This document shows, in pieces, positions 52,943 to 61,892 of a stretch of 64,000 nucleotides of DNA. The notes beneath the pieces are model-generated. The model had not been told where the DNA came from. It made no database searches and worked only from the letters and a program-made list of their open reading frames with translations. Within the stretch, counting starts at the first letter, position 1, and each line of letters starts with the position of its first letter. This stretch comes from Allobosea sp. (GTDB taxonomy: Bacteria; Pseudomonadota; Alphaproteobacteria; Rhizobiales; Beijerinckiaceae): assembly GCF_017308075.1 (NCBI RefSeq), contig NZ_JAFKFX010000036.1, forward strand, positions 1 to 64,000. Direction: 5' to 3'. The position numbers and the translations under genes are program-made.

Positions 52943-53800
52943 ATGACAGAGATTCTCGACCGCCGTCTCACCCCTGCAAGGCCCGATCTCGCCGCTCGCC
53001 ATCTCGATGGCCGGGTCGAGGCGCTGGCCTTTGCCGATCCCGTGCCGATGCGCGTGGTGGCGCCTTCCGCGCCGCTGCGGCGTGAGCCGCGCCCGGATGC
53101 CGCGCTCGATACCGAGGCCCTGGCGGGCGAGGCGGTGCGGGTCTATGAGAGCCATGAGGGCTGGGCCTGGGTCCAGCTCGCCGGCGATTCCTATGTCGGC
53201 TACCTCCCGGACGAGGCGCTCGCCGGCGATGCGGCGGTGCCGACGCATCGCGTCCGGGCACTGCGGACCTTCGTCTATCCCGGCCCGTCGATCAAAATGC
53301 CGCCTCTGGCGGATCTCTCGCTCGGCGCCATGCTCGCCGTCACCGGCGAAAGCGGCGACTTCTTCGTCACTGAACGCGGCGGCCATGTCTTCAAGCCGCA
53401 TCTCTGCACCCGCGACCTGCACGAGCCGGATTTCGTCGGCGTCGCCGAACGCTTCCTCGAAGTGCCCTATCTCTGGGGCGGCAAGACCAGCCTCGGCCTC
53501 GATTGCTCGGCGCTGGTCCAGCTCGCGCTGGCGGCCGCCGGCCGCGCCGTGCCGCGCGATTCCGACATGCAGGAGAAGGGGCTCGGTGAGCCCGTCGCCT
53601 TCGACGAGGGCCTCGCCGATCTGCAGCGCGGTGATCTCGTCTTCTGGAAGGGCCATGTCGGGATCATGACCGACCCCGAGACCCTGCTGCACGCCACCGC
53701 CTTTTCGATGAATGTGATCCGCGAGCCGCTGCGTCCGGCGCGCGATCGCATCCTCGCTCGCAATGGCGGACCGATCACCGCGATCAAGCGGCTGGGCTGA
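52943..53800 (+). CDS. NlpC/P60 family peptidase with SH3-like domains (C40)
   Basis: 285 residues. The C-terminal NlpC/P60 domain has the nucleophile C188 in LGLDCSALVQLAL and H238 in WKGHVGIM. Two bacterial SH3-like stretches precede it (about 35-95 and 100-150). No signal peptide is visible, so it may act in the cytoplasm on recycled muropeptides, fitting the neighbouring aminopeptidase. The gamma-D-glutamyl-diamino acid endopeptidase activity is inferred from family. Confidence 0.9.
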   Translation: MTEILDRRLTPARPDLAARHLDGRVEALAFADPVPMRVVAPSAPLRREPRPDAALDTEALAGEAVRVYESHEGWAWVQLAGDSYVGYLPDEALAGDAAVPTHRVRALRTFVYPGPSIKMPPLADLSLGAMLAVTGESGDFFVTERGGHVFKPHLCTRDLHEPDFVGVAERFLEVPYLWGGKTSLGLDCSALVQLALAAAGRAVPRDSDMQEKGLGEPVAFDEGLADLQRGDLVFWKGHVGIMTDPETLLHATAFSMNVIREPLRPARDRILARNGGPITAIKRLG

Positions 53801-53813
53801 GGCTAATCCGTTT

Positions 53814-53955
53814 GTCATTCCGGGGCAGGCCGAAGACCTGAGCCCGGAACCCATGAACACGAGCTATCCCCGATCGGCGCCGAGACAGCCCGTCCCTGGC
53901 TGGGGCGTGGCCATGGGTTCCGGGCGCTTCGCTTTGCGAACCCCCGGAAGACGAC
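53814..53955. repeat. Dispersed palindromic repeat, copy 4
   Basis: Inner arms GCCCGGAACCCATG (53842-53855) and CATGGGTTCCGGGC (53912-53925) are perfectly complementary over 14 bp. Outer ends GTCATTCCGGGG and CCCCCGGAAGAC also pair with one gap. It lies between convergent genes. Confidence 0.75.
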
Positions 53956-53958
53956 CCT

Positions 53959-54903
53959 TCAGTACCCCCGCGCGGGGTCGACGATGTGCTCGAGCGCTTC
54001 GCCCGCCTCGAGCCGCCTGATCTGTGCCGCGATCTGGGCCGCGACCGTCTCCGGCGCCGACATCGCCGCATTATGCGGGGTCACCGTCACCGCAGGATGG
54101 GTCCAGAGCGGCGAATCCTGCGGCAGCGGCTCGGTCTCGAACACGTCGAGCACCGCCGCCTTGAGCTCGCCGGCGGCGAGCGCGGCGAGAATGTCGGCCT
54201 CGACCTGGAGTCCGCCGCGCCCGGCATTGATCAGCACCGGTCCGCCGAGGCGCCCATTGCGCGCCAGTCCGGCGAACAGAGCGCGGTTCAGCATGCCGCG
54301 CGTGTCGGGCGTCAGCGGCACGAGGCAGACCAGGATGTCGGTGCGCGCCAGGAATTCGGCCATGCCGGCTTCGCCGGAATAGGTCGGCACGCCCTCGATC
54401 GCCTTGGGCGAGCGGCTCCAGCCGGCGACGTCGAAGCCGATGAGGCGCAGCTTGGCGACCGCATCGAGCCCGAGCTCGCCCAGCCCCATCACGCCGACGC
54501 GGACGTCGCGCGCCGCCGGCTGGTTGCGGTCATCCTCCCAGATGCCCGCGCGCTGCTGGGCCATGTAGCGCGGCAGCTGGCGCAATTGCGACAGGCAGTG
54601 CAGCACGACATATTCGCTCATCCGCGTCGTCAGATCGGGGTCGACGACCCGTGCGATCGGCACCTGCGGCAGCCGGGAATCGGCGAAGAGATGGTCGACG
54701 CCGGCGCCGAGCGAGAAGATCGCCGCGAGATTTGGCAGGCCGGCGAGGCTGCCCTCCGGGTGCTTCCAGCTCGCGACATAGTGCACGGCGCGCCGGTCGA
54801 ACGGCTCGCCGAGCGTCACCACCGGCAGCTCCGGCAGCAGGGCCGCGAAACGCGCGCGCCAATCCTCGACATGCCAGACGGTCATTGCCACCAACAGGCT
54901 CAT
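53959..54903 (-). CDS. ghrA: Glyoxylate/hydroxypyruvate reductase A (D-2-hydroxyacid dehydrogenase)
   Basis: 314 residues. NAD(P)-binding motif GVMGLGELGLDAVAKL. Catalytic Arg in INAGRGGLQ, Glu in FETEPLPQDS and His in VTPHNAAMS. Closest in layout to GhrA, which reduces glyoxylate and hydroxypyruvate with NADPH. It overlaps the deoA start-stop region by 4 bases and so is the last gene of the nucleoside operon. A role in handling two-carbon aldehydes or acids made from deoxyribose breakdown is an inference. Confidence 0.88.
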   Translation of the reverse strand: MSLLVAMTVWHVEDWRARFAALLPELPVVTLGEPFDRRAVHYVASWKHPEGSLAGLPNLAAIFSLGAGVDHLFADSRLPQVPIARVVDPDLTTRMSEYVVLHCLSQLRQLPRYMAQQRAGIWEDDRNQPAARDVRVGVMGLGELGLDAVAKLRLIGFDVAGWSRSPKAIEGVPTYSGEAGMAEFLARTDILVCLVPLTPDTRGMLNRALFAGLARNGRLGGPVLINAGRGGLQVEADILAALAAGELKAAVLDVFETEPLPQDSPLWTHPAVTVTPHNAAMSAPETVAAQIAAQIRRLEAGEALEHIVDPARGY

Positions 54904-56225
54904 GGCTGGGATGCCTCCGTAACGGGAATGATCAAGGGGCCGCGCGCGACCGGGCCGTCGCCGAGCCGGTAGGCGGCGCGCAGGCGCGACTGCGCCGCCG
55001 AGAAACCGGCCTCGTCGCGCGCATGGACGATGCCGAGCGGATGGTCTGGGCCGACCGTATCGCCGATGCCGGCGAGTTCGACGATGCCGACGGCATGGTC
55101 GATCGCATCCTGCGGCCGAGTCCGGCCGCCGCCGAGCGCGACCACCGCGAGCCCGACGGCGCGCGTGTCGATCTTCGTGACGATGCCGGCACGTTCCGGC
55201 AGCACCGGCCGGACCAGCGGCGCCGCGGCGAGACGCGCCTGTGGCCGCTCCAGAAGATCGGCCGGGCCGCCCAGCGCCACGACCATGCGCGCGAAGCGCT
55301 CGGCCGCCGCGCCGCTGGCGAAGGCGGCCTCGATCTTCGCCGTCGCGTCATCGAGCGAGCTTGCGAGCTTGCCGAGCAGCAGCATCTGCGCGCCGAGCGC
55401 CACCGTCACCTCATGGAAGCGCGGCTCGCGCCGGCGCCCGGTAAGATGGTCGAGCGCATAGGCGACTTCGACCCCGTTGCCGGCGGCGGAGGCGAGCGGC
55501 TCGTCCATGTCGGTCAAAAGCGCCGTGGTCGGCAGGCCTGCGCCATTGGCGACGCTGACCAGTGCCGCGGCGAGCTCGCGCGCCTTCTCCAGCGGCGGCA
55601 GGAAGGCGCCGGAGCCGAACTTCACGTCCATTGCGAGCCCGTGCAGCCCGGCGGCGAGCTTCTTCGACAGGATCGAGGAGGTCAGCAACGGGATGGTCTC
55701 GACCGTGCCGGTGACGTCGCGGATGGCGTAGAGGCGGCGGTCGGCCGGGGCGAGATCGGCGGTCTGCCCGATGATGGCGCAGCCGACCTCGCGCACCACC
55801 TTGCGGAAGAGTGCGAGCCCGGGCTGGGTAACATAGCCCGGCACCGCGTCGAGCTTGTCGAGCGTGCCGCCGGTATGGCCGAGGCCGCGCCCCGAGATCA
55901 TCGGCACATGGCCGCCGCAGGCCGCGACCGCCGCCGCCAGCGGCAGGCTGACCGTGTCGCCGACGCCGCCGGTCGAATGCTTGTCGAGCGCCGGGCCCGG
56001 GAGGTCGCTCCAGTCGAGCACCGTGCCGGAATCGCGCATCGCCAGCGTCATCGCGACGCGTTCCTCGGCATCCATGCCGCTAAAGAAGATCGCCATGGCG
56101 AAGGCCGCCGCCTGGCCCTCGCTGATGCCGCCATTGGTGAGACCGGCGACCATCTGGCGGATATCGGCGGCGGCAAGCTTTTGGCCGTCGCGCTTGGCGG
56201 TGATGATTTCCTGAGGCAGGCGCAT
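54900..56225 (-). CDS. deoA: Thymidine phosphorylase
   Basis: 441 residues. Glycosyltransferase family 3 features: DKHSTGGVGDT at 81-91 (phosphate site), ISGRGLGHTGGTLDKLD and VKFGSGAFL. It splits thymidine or deoxyuridine into base and deoxyribose-1-phosphate. The ATG at 56225 overlaps the deoC stop (TGATG). An extension further upstream in frame only overlaps deoC. Confidence 0.94.
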   Translation of the reverse strand: MRLPQEIITAKRDGQKLAAADIRQMVAGLTNGGISEGQAAAFAMAIFFSGMDAEERVAMTLAMRDSGTVLDWSDLPGPALDKHSTGGVGDTVSLPLAAAVAACGGHVPMISGRGLGHTGGTLDKLDAVPGYVTQPGLALFRKVVREVGCAIIGQTADLAPADRRLYAIRDVTGTVETIPLLTSSILSKKLAAGLHGLAMDVKFGSGAFLPPLEKARELAAALVSVANGAGLPTTALLTDMDEPLASAAGNGVEVAYALDHLTGRRREPRFHEVTVALGAQMLLLGKLASSLDDATAKIEAAFASGAAAERFARMVVALGGPADLLERPQARLAAAPLVRPVLPERAGIVTKIDTRAVGLAVVALGGGRTRPQDAIDHAVGIVELAGIGDTVGPDHPLGIVHARDEAGFSAAQSRLRAAYRLGDGPVARGPLIIPVTEASQP

Positions 56226-56989
56226 CAATAGGCTCCGTCGCTGCGTTCGCCCGCGACGGTGCCGGCGATGATGTCGGCGAGCACGCCATAGAGTCCGCTG
56301 GCGCCGAAGCGGAAGGTTCTCGGCGTCGCCCAGCCCGGCCCCATCACCTCGTCGGCGAGATCGAGATAGGTTCGCGCATCGGCGAGCGTCCGCAGACCGC
56401 CGGATGGCTTCAGCCCGACCGGGCGGCCCGATGCCTTGATCGCCTCCAGCATGGTCCGCGCCGCATCTGGCGTCGCCGAAATCGCGGTCTTGCCGGTCGA
56501 GGTCTTGATGAAGTCGGCGCCGGCGGCGATGGCGAGCTCGGAAGCGGCGCGCACGGCGTCCTGGTCGGGGTACTCGCCGGTTTCGAGGATCACCTTCAGG
56601 GTCTTGTCGCCGCAGCGCGCCCTGGCCTCGACGACCATGTCGCGGGCGCTGGCGAGATCGCCGGCGAGGAAGGCGCGCCAGGGCAGGACGAGATCGATCT
56701 CGTCGGCGCCGTCGGCGAGCGCTTCGGAGAGATCGTTCTCGATCAGGCTGCAATTGCTGCCGCCGGCCGGAAAATTGATCACGGTCGCGATCCTGACGGG
56801 CTGCGCACGCAGTGCCCGGCGTGCGGTCTCGACGAATTGCGGCCACAGGCAGACCGCCGCCACCGGGCCGGGCGCCGCCACCGCGCGGGCGCAGAGCTGC
56901 AGCGCGCCGGTCTCCGTCGCCCGCTCCGAGAGATCGGTCAGGTCGAGCAGCCTGAGGGCGCGCAGCGCGAGTTCGGCGTCACCAGTCAC
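56225..56989 (-). CDS. deoC: Deoxyribose-phosphate aldolase
   Basis: 254 residues. Schiff-base lysine K162 in GADFIKTSTGKT; second Lys in GRPVGLKPSGG. It cleaves 2-deoxyribose-5-phosphate to acetaldehyde and glyceraldehyde-3-phosphate. A phosphopentomutase (deoB) that would link it to DeoA and the purine phosphorylase is absent from this window. One base lies between its start codon and the punA stop. Confidence 0.94.
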   Translation of the reverse strand: MTGDAELALRALRLLDLTDLSERATETGALQLCARAVAAPGPVAAVCLWPQFVETARRALRAQPVRIATVINFPAGGSNCSLIENDLSEALADGADEIDLVLPWRAFLAGDLASARDMVVEARARCGDKTLKVILETGEYPDQDAVRAASELAIAAGADFIKTSTGKTAISATPDAARTMLEAIKASGRPVGLKPSGGLRTLADARTYLDLADEVMGPGWATPRTFRFGASGLYGVLADIIAGTVAGERSDGAY

Positions 56990-56990
56990 G

Positions 56991-57803
56991 TCAGAGATCC
57001 GTCAGGAAGGACCGCAGCACGCGGCGCAGGCCGGTGGTCGCGGCGGCGGCGACGTCGCGGGTCTCGCCATGGCTCGGTGCGCCGCCGAGCATGCCGGCGG
57101 CCATGTTGGTGACGATGGAGATGCCGGCGACGCGCAGTCCGTGGCGCCGCGCCAGGATCACCTCCGGCACGGTCGACATGCCGACGAGGTCGGCGCCGAG
57201 CAGCTTCGCCATCCTGATCTCGGCCGGCGTCTCGAAGCTCGGTCCGCTGAACCACATATAGACGCCCTCGCCCATATTGGCGCCGCTCGTCGCGGCCGCC
57301 TTCTTCAGCCGGGCGCGCAGATGCGGGTCATAGGCGTCGACCATCGGCACGAAACGGCCGTCGCCGGTATCGCCGACCAAAGGGTTCGGACCGTTGAGAT
57401 TGATGTGGTCGGTGATCAGCGCCAGGCTGCCCGGCCGCAGATCCGGCCGCAGCGAGCCGGCGGCATTGGTCAGCACCAAGGGCGGCGAGCCGAAGGCGGC
57501 GAGCATGCCGAGCGGCACGCGCATGATCGCCGGGTCGCCGGTCTCGTAGAAATGCGCCCGACCCTCGAAGACCAGCACCTTCTTGCCGTGGAGCAGGCCA
57601 TAGCTGACTTGCCTGGCATGGCCGGAGACTGCGCCCTGAGGAAAGCCGGGAACCTCCGCGAACGGAATCGAGACCGTATCGGTCATGTCGTCGACGATGC
57701 GCCCGAGCCCGGTGCCGAGGACGATCGCGCAGTCGATGCCGCCATCGATGCCACGGTCGATCAGGACCGATGCCGCTTGGTCGAAAAGCGGATCCGCCGC
57801 CAT
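56991..57803 (-). CDS. punA: Purine-nucleoside phosphorylase
   Basis: 270 residues of the trimeric PNP family: phosphate loop IVLGTGLG, FEGRAHFYE, LTNAAGSLRPDLRPGSLALI, DHINLNGPNPLVG and MWFSGPSFETPAE. It frees purine bases from inosine, guanosine or deoxy forms. The family length fits. It stands in the salvage operon between cdd and deoC. Confidence 0.92.
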   Translation of the reverse strand: MAADPLFDQAASVLIDRGIDGGIDCAIVLGTGLGRIVDDMTDTVSIPFAEVPGFPQGAVSGHARQVSYGLLHGKKVLVFEGRAHFYETGDPAIMRVPLGMLAAFGSPPLVLTNAAGSLRPDLRPGSLALITDHINLNGPNPLVGDTGDGRFVPMVDAYDPHLRARLKKAAATSGANMGEGVYMWFSGPSFETPAEIRMAKLLGADLVGMSTVPEVILARRHGLRVAGISIVTNMAAGMLGGAPSHGETRDVAAAATTGLRRVLRSFLTDL

Positions 57804-57863
57804 GTTGTACGCTCCATCGGCGCGTCGCGCGCGCCGTCTCAGGCGGCTCTCGGGCGCCGCAAA

Positions 57864-58277
57864 TCACGTCGGCAAATTGGCCGGTCCGAACGAGGCTGGC
57901 AACAGCTCGGCGAGCGAAAAACGCGCGCGCACCCCGTCTGTCCCGGCGATCACCACCGGCGTCTCCGGCGCGGCGAATTCGCGGATGCGCTGGCGGCAGG
58001 CGCCGCAGGGCGTCACCAGTTCCTCGCCCGGGCCGACGACCAGGATGGCCCGGATCGCGCGGGCGCCGCCTGCGACCATCGCCGAGATCGCCCCGGCCTC
58101 GGCACAGGCGCCGACCGGATAGGCAGCGTTCTCGACATTGCAGCCGGGATAGACCGCCCCGTCATCGGCGAGGATCGCCGCGCCGACCCGAAAGCGCGAA
58201 TAGGGTGCGTAGGCGCGGGCCTGCGCGGCCGTCGCGGCGGCGAAGAGGGTGTCGATTTCGGTTGTCGCAGGGCCCAT
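57864..58277 (-). CDS. cdd: Cytidine deaminase
   Basis: 137 residues from the ATG at 58277, which aligns with the usual length; an ATG at 58301 would overlap the permease gene by 17 bases. Zinc ligands C58, C91 and C94 and the catalytic E60 (PVGACAE and TPCGACRQ) are present. It converts cytidine and deoxycytidine to uridine forms. DeoA can then split deoxyuridine. Confidence 0.93.
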   Translation of the reverse strand: MGPATTEIDTLFAAATAAQARAYAPYSRFRVGAAILADDGAVYPGCNVENAAYPVGACAEAGAISAMVAGGARAIRAILVVGPGEELVTPCGACRQRIREFAAPETPVVIAGTDGVRARFSLAELLPASFGPANLPT

Positions 58278-58284
58278 GGCGGCT

Positions 58285-59256
58285 TCAACGTTCCTTGACA
58301 TAGGGCAGGCCGGAGGCCTTGGGCGGCACCGCCTTGCCGATGAAGCCGGCGAGGAGCACCACCGTCATCACATAGGGCAAGGCCTGAATCGCCTGCACCG
58401 GTACCTGGCCGATGCCGGGCAATGCAACGCCCTGGAGGCGGATCGCGATCGCGTCGAGCAGGCCGAAGAGCAGACAGGCGAAGAGCGCCGGCCAGGGCCG
58501 CCAATTGGCGAAGATCACCGCGGCGAGCGCGATGAAGCCCTTGCCGGCGGTCATCTGCGGCAGGAAGCCGGCCGATTGCGAGACGGCGAGATAGGTTCCG
58601 CCAAGGCCGCAGAGCGCGCCGCAGATGATCACGGCGACATAGCGCAGCCCGGCGACCGAGACGCCGGCCGTGTCGACTGCCGCCGGGTTCTCGCCGACGG
58701 CGCGCAGGCGCAGGCCGAAGCGGGTGTGCTTCAGCACCAGCGCCGTCAGCACGACGCAGAGCAAGGCGAGATAGACCGGGGCGGCATGGCCGGAGACGGC
58801 GATGTCATAGAGCGGTCCGAGGATGGGGATCGATTTCAGCGTCTCGACCAGCGGCAATTCGATCTCGCCGAAGCGGGCGGCGCCTTCGAGCGGCGGCGTT
58901 CGTCCGCCCTGGCCGAACCAGGCATTGCCGAGGATCACGGTCAGTCCCGCTGCCAGCATGTTGATGGCGACGCCGGAGACGATCTGGTTGCCGCGCCAGG
59001 TGATCGCGGCGAAGCCGTGGACCAGCGAGAGCGCGACCGAGGCGGCGATGCCGGCGCAAAGCCCCGCCCAGGCCGAGCCGGTCTTGTAGGCGATCACCGC
59101 CGAGGCGAAGGCGGCGATCAGCATCTTGCCTTCGAGGCCGATATCGACGACGCCGGCCCGCTCCGACCAGAGCCCGGCCATGGCGGCGCAGAGCAGCGGC
59201 ACCGAGAGCCTGATCGTCGAATCGAGGATGACGGCGAGGGTCTGGACGAGCTCCAT
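58285..59256 (-). CDS. Nucleoside ABC transporter permease (NupQ/YufQ-like)
   Basis: 323 residues, around 9 membrane segments, BPD_transp_2 (branched-chain type) fold. Conserved phrases: ERAGVVDIGLEGKMLIAAF and GNQIVSGVAINMLAAG. It pairs with the next permease. The neighbouring deaminase and phosphorylase genes and the BMP binding protein point to nucleoside uptake. Confidence 0.9.
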   Translation of the reverse strand: MELVQTLAVILDSTIRLSVPLLCAAMAGLWSERAGVVDIGLEGKMLIAAFASAVIAYKTGSAWAGLCAGIAASVALSLVHGFAAITWRGNQIVSGVAINMLAAGLTVILGNAWFGQGGRTPPLEGAARFGEIELPLVETLKSIPILGPLYDIAVSGHAAPVYLALLCVVLTALVLKHTRFGLRLRAVGENPAAVDTAGVSVAGLRYVAVIICGALCGLGGTYLAVSQSAGFLPQMTAGKGFIALAAVIFANWRPWPALFACLLFGLLDAIAIRLQGVALPGIGQVPVQAIQALPYVMTVVLLAGFIGKAVPPKASGLPYVKER

Positions 59257-59259
59257 CGC

Positions 59260-60360
59260 CTAGCCCCCACGCCCGAGCCGCAGCGTGCCCGCGACCAGTC
59301 GCCGGAACAGCCCCTCCAGCGCCCCCGCGAACAGGATCACCACGCCGCCGATCACCACCACCATGTCGCGGGTGATGGTCGGCTTGTCGAAGGAGAGTTC
59401 GGCGCCGCCCTGGTAGAGCGCCCCGAAGAGCAATGCCGCGAGCCCGACGCCGACCGGGTGGCCGCGCCCCATCAGCGCCACCGCGACGCCGACGAAGCCG
59501 TAGCCGGCGGTGAAATCGAGCACCAGCCGGTGCTGCACGCCCATCACCTCGTTGACCGCGAGCCCGCCGGCGAGCGCGCCCGAAAGCGCCATCGCCACCA
59601 TGGTGATCCTGGCCGGCGAGATGCCGGCATAGGCGGCGGCGCGCGGATTGGCGCCGACGGTGCGGATCGCATAGCCGAGGCGGGAGCGGTAGATCAGCAG
59701 CCAGACCGCGACGAGGGCGGCGAGCGCCAGCAGGAAGGCGCTGTTCAGGGGCGTCTTCGGCAGTTTGAGGCCGAGCGGCGCCAGGAGCTGATGCATCGGC
59801 GTCAGCGTCGCATGCTTGGCGAAGTCGGCGGTCTCGGGCTGCATCGAGCCCGGCTTCCCGATCACCTCGACCAGCAGGTAGACGATCAGCGTCGCGGCGA
59901 TGAAGTTGAACATGATCGTGGTGATCACGACATGGCTGCCGCGCACCGCCTGAAGATAGCCAGGGATGAAGGCCCAGGCCGCGCCGCCCACGGCTGCGGC
60001 GAGGATGGCGAGCGGCACCAGCAGGATGCCGGGCAAAGGCGCGAGCCAGAGGCAGGCCAGCGCCGCGAAGATGCCGGCGACCGTCGCCTGGCCCTCGCCG
60101 CCGATATTGAACAGCCCGGCATGGAAGGCGACGGCGACGGCAAGCCCGGTGAAGACGAAATTGGTGGCGTAATAGAGCGTGAAGCCCAGCCCTTCGAGGC
60201 TGCCGAGCGAGCCTTTCAGCAGGAGTGCGGTCGCCTCCAGCGGGCTTTCGCCGATGCCGAGCACGACGAGCCCGGCGACCAGCAGCGCGGCGACGACCGA
60301 GACCAGCGGCACCAGCGCGGTATCGGCCCAGCGCGGCAGCTCGATCGGTGTGGCGCTCAT
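59260..60360 (-). CDS. Nucleoside ABC transporter permease (NupP/YufP-like)
   Basis: 366 residues, BPD_transp_2 family. Phrases FNIGGEGQATVAGIFAAL and YGFVGVAVALMGRGHPVG are typical. An N-terminal helix is followed by about 9 more. It overlaps the ATPase gene stop by 4 bases and is followed after 3 bases by the second permease. Confidence 0.9.
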   Translation of the reverse strand: MSATPIELPRWADTALVPLVSVVAALLVAGLVVLGIGESPLEATALLLKGSLGSLEGLGFTLYYATNFVFTGLAVAVAFHAGLFNIGGEGQATVAGIFAALACLWLAPLPGILLVPLAILAAAVGGAAWAFIPGYLQAVRGSHVVITTIMFNFIAATLIVYLLVEVIGKPGSMQPETADFAKHATLTPMHQLLAPLGLKLPKTPLNSAFLLALAALVAVWLLIYRSRLGYAIRTVGANPRAAAYAGISPARITMVAMALSGALAGGLAVNEVMGVQHRLVLDFTAGYGFVGVAVALMGRGHPVGVGLAALLFGALYQGGAELSFDKPTITRDMVVVIGGVVILFAGALEGLFRRLVAGTLRLGRGG

Positions 60361-61892
60361 GCCGCGCGCTCGCTGACGCCGGCCATCAGCAGGCCGAGAT
60401 CGCGCTCATCCGCCTCCTCGGCGGCGCGCTCGCCGGTGATCCTCCCGCCGCAGAGGGCGAGGATCCGATCGGACAGCGCCATCACCTCCTCGAGCTCGAC
60501 CGAGACCAGCAGGATCGCGACTCCGGCATCGCGGAGCGCGATCAGCCGGCGGTGGATGAACTCGATCGCGCCGATATCGACGCCGCGCGTCGGCTGTCCA
60601 ACCAGCAGCACCTTCGGCGCCCGTTCGATCTCGCGGGCGAGCACGAGCTTCTGCTGGTTGCCGCCGGAGAATTTCGCCGTCTTCAGGGTGGGGTCGGCGG
60701 GGCGGACGTCATAGGCCTGCATGCCGGCGAGCGCATGGCAGCGGATTGCCGAAGGTGCGAGCAGCGGGCCCGGGCCGAAGGCCGGATCGTCGTGATAGCC
60801 GAGGATCATGTTCTCGGCCGCGGCGAAGGCGGTGACGAGGCCGGTCTTCTGCCGATCCTCCGGGATATGCATCAGCCCGAGCCGGCGCAGATTGGCCGGG
60901 CTGCGGTCGGCGGTGGTGAGGATCCGGCCGTCGAGGCGGATCACCCCGCGCGTCGGCTGGACGAGCCCGGCGAGCACTTCGAGCAATTCGCTCTGGCCGT
61001 TGCCGGCGACGCCGGCGATGCCGACGATCTCGCCTTCGTACAGGGTGAGGCTGGCCTCGCGCAGCGTCTCATGCCCGCGCGCATCGACCACGCTGAGCCC
61101 GGCCGCCTCCAGCACCGGCGCACCGCGCTGGCGCGGCGCCTTCTCGACCCGCAGCAGCACGCGCCGGCCGACCATCGCCTCGGCGAGCGCGGCCGGCGAG
61201 GTGCTGATCGTCTCGACATGGGCGACCATCTCGCCGCGCCGCATCACCGAGACCCGGTCGGTCACCGCCATGATCTCGCGCAGCTTGTGGGTGATCAGGA
61301 TCACCGTCTTGCCCTGCGCCTTGAGCGCCCTCAGCAGTTCGAAGAGCTGGTCGGCCTCGGCCGGGGTCAGCACCGCGGTCGGCTCGTCGAGGATCAGCAC
61401 TTCGGCGCCGCGATAGAGCGCCTTCAGGATCTCGACGCGCTGCTGCAGCCCGACCGAGAGCGAGGCGACCGTCGCGTCGGGGTCGATGGCGAGACCGTAT
61501 TGCGCCGAAAGCCTGGCCAGCTCGGCCCGCGCTTTGGCGATGCCGCGCTTCAGCCAGGTCCCGCCCTCGGCGCCGAGCACCACGTTCTCGACCACCGAAA
61601 GCGGCTCGACCAGCATGAAATGCTGGTGGACCATGCCGATGCCGGTGGCGATCGCCTCGGCCGGGGAGCTGATCGTGCGCTTCTCGCCGCCCACCCGGAT
61701 CTCGCCGGAATCCGCCTCGTAGAAGCCGTAGAGGATCGACATCAGCGTGGATTTTCCGGCGCCGTTCTCGCCGACGATGCCGTGGATCGAGCCGGCGGCG
61801 ACCGTGAGCGAGACGTTCCGGTTGGCGGCGACCGGGCCGAAGGATTTCGAGATGCTGTACAGTTCGATCGCGGCAGGCGCGGTGCCGGTCAT
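60357..61892 (-). CDS. Nucleoside ABC transporter ATPase with two ABC domains (NupO/YufO-like)
   Basis: 511 residues. First domain: Walker A GENGAGKST, signature LSVGLQQRVEI, Walker B VLILDEPTAVL. Second domain: degenerate Walker A AGVAGNGQSELLE, signature FSGGNQQKLVLARE, typical of sugar/nucleoside tandem ATPases. Coupled by 4 bases to the hydrolase gene upstream and the permease downstream. Confidence 0.93.
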   Translation of the reverse strand: MTGTAPAAIELYSISKSFGPVAANRNVSLTVAAGSIHGIVGENGAGKSTLMSILYGFYEADSGEIRVGGEKRTISSPAEAIATGIGMVHQHFMLVEPLSVVENVVLGAEGGTWLKRGIAKARAELARLSAQYGLAIDPDATVASLSVGLQQRVEILKALYRGAEVLILDEPTAVLTPAEADQLFELLRALKAQGKTVILITHKLREIMAVTDRVSVMRRGEMVAHVETISTSPAALAEAMVGRRVLLRVEKAPRQRGAPVLEAAGLSVVDARGHETLREASLTLYEGEIVGIAGVAGNGQSELLEVLAGLVQPTRGVIRLDGRILTTADRSPANLRRLGLMHIPEDRQKTGLVTAFAAAENMILGYHDDPAFGPGPLLAPSAIRCHALAGMQAYDVRPADPTLKTAKFSGGNQQKLVLAREIERAPKVLLVGQPTRGVDIGAIEFIHRRLIALRDAGVAILLVSVELEEVMALSDRILALCGGRITGERAAEEADERDLGLLMAGVSERAA

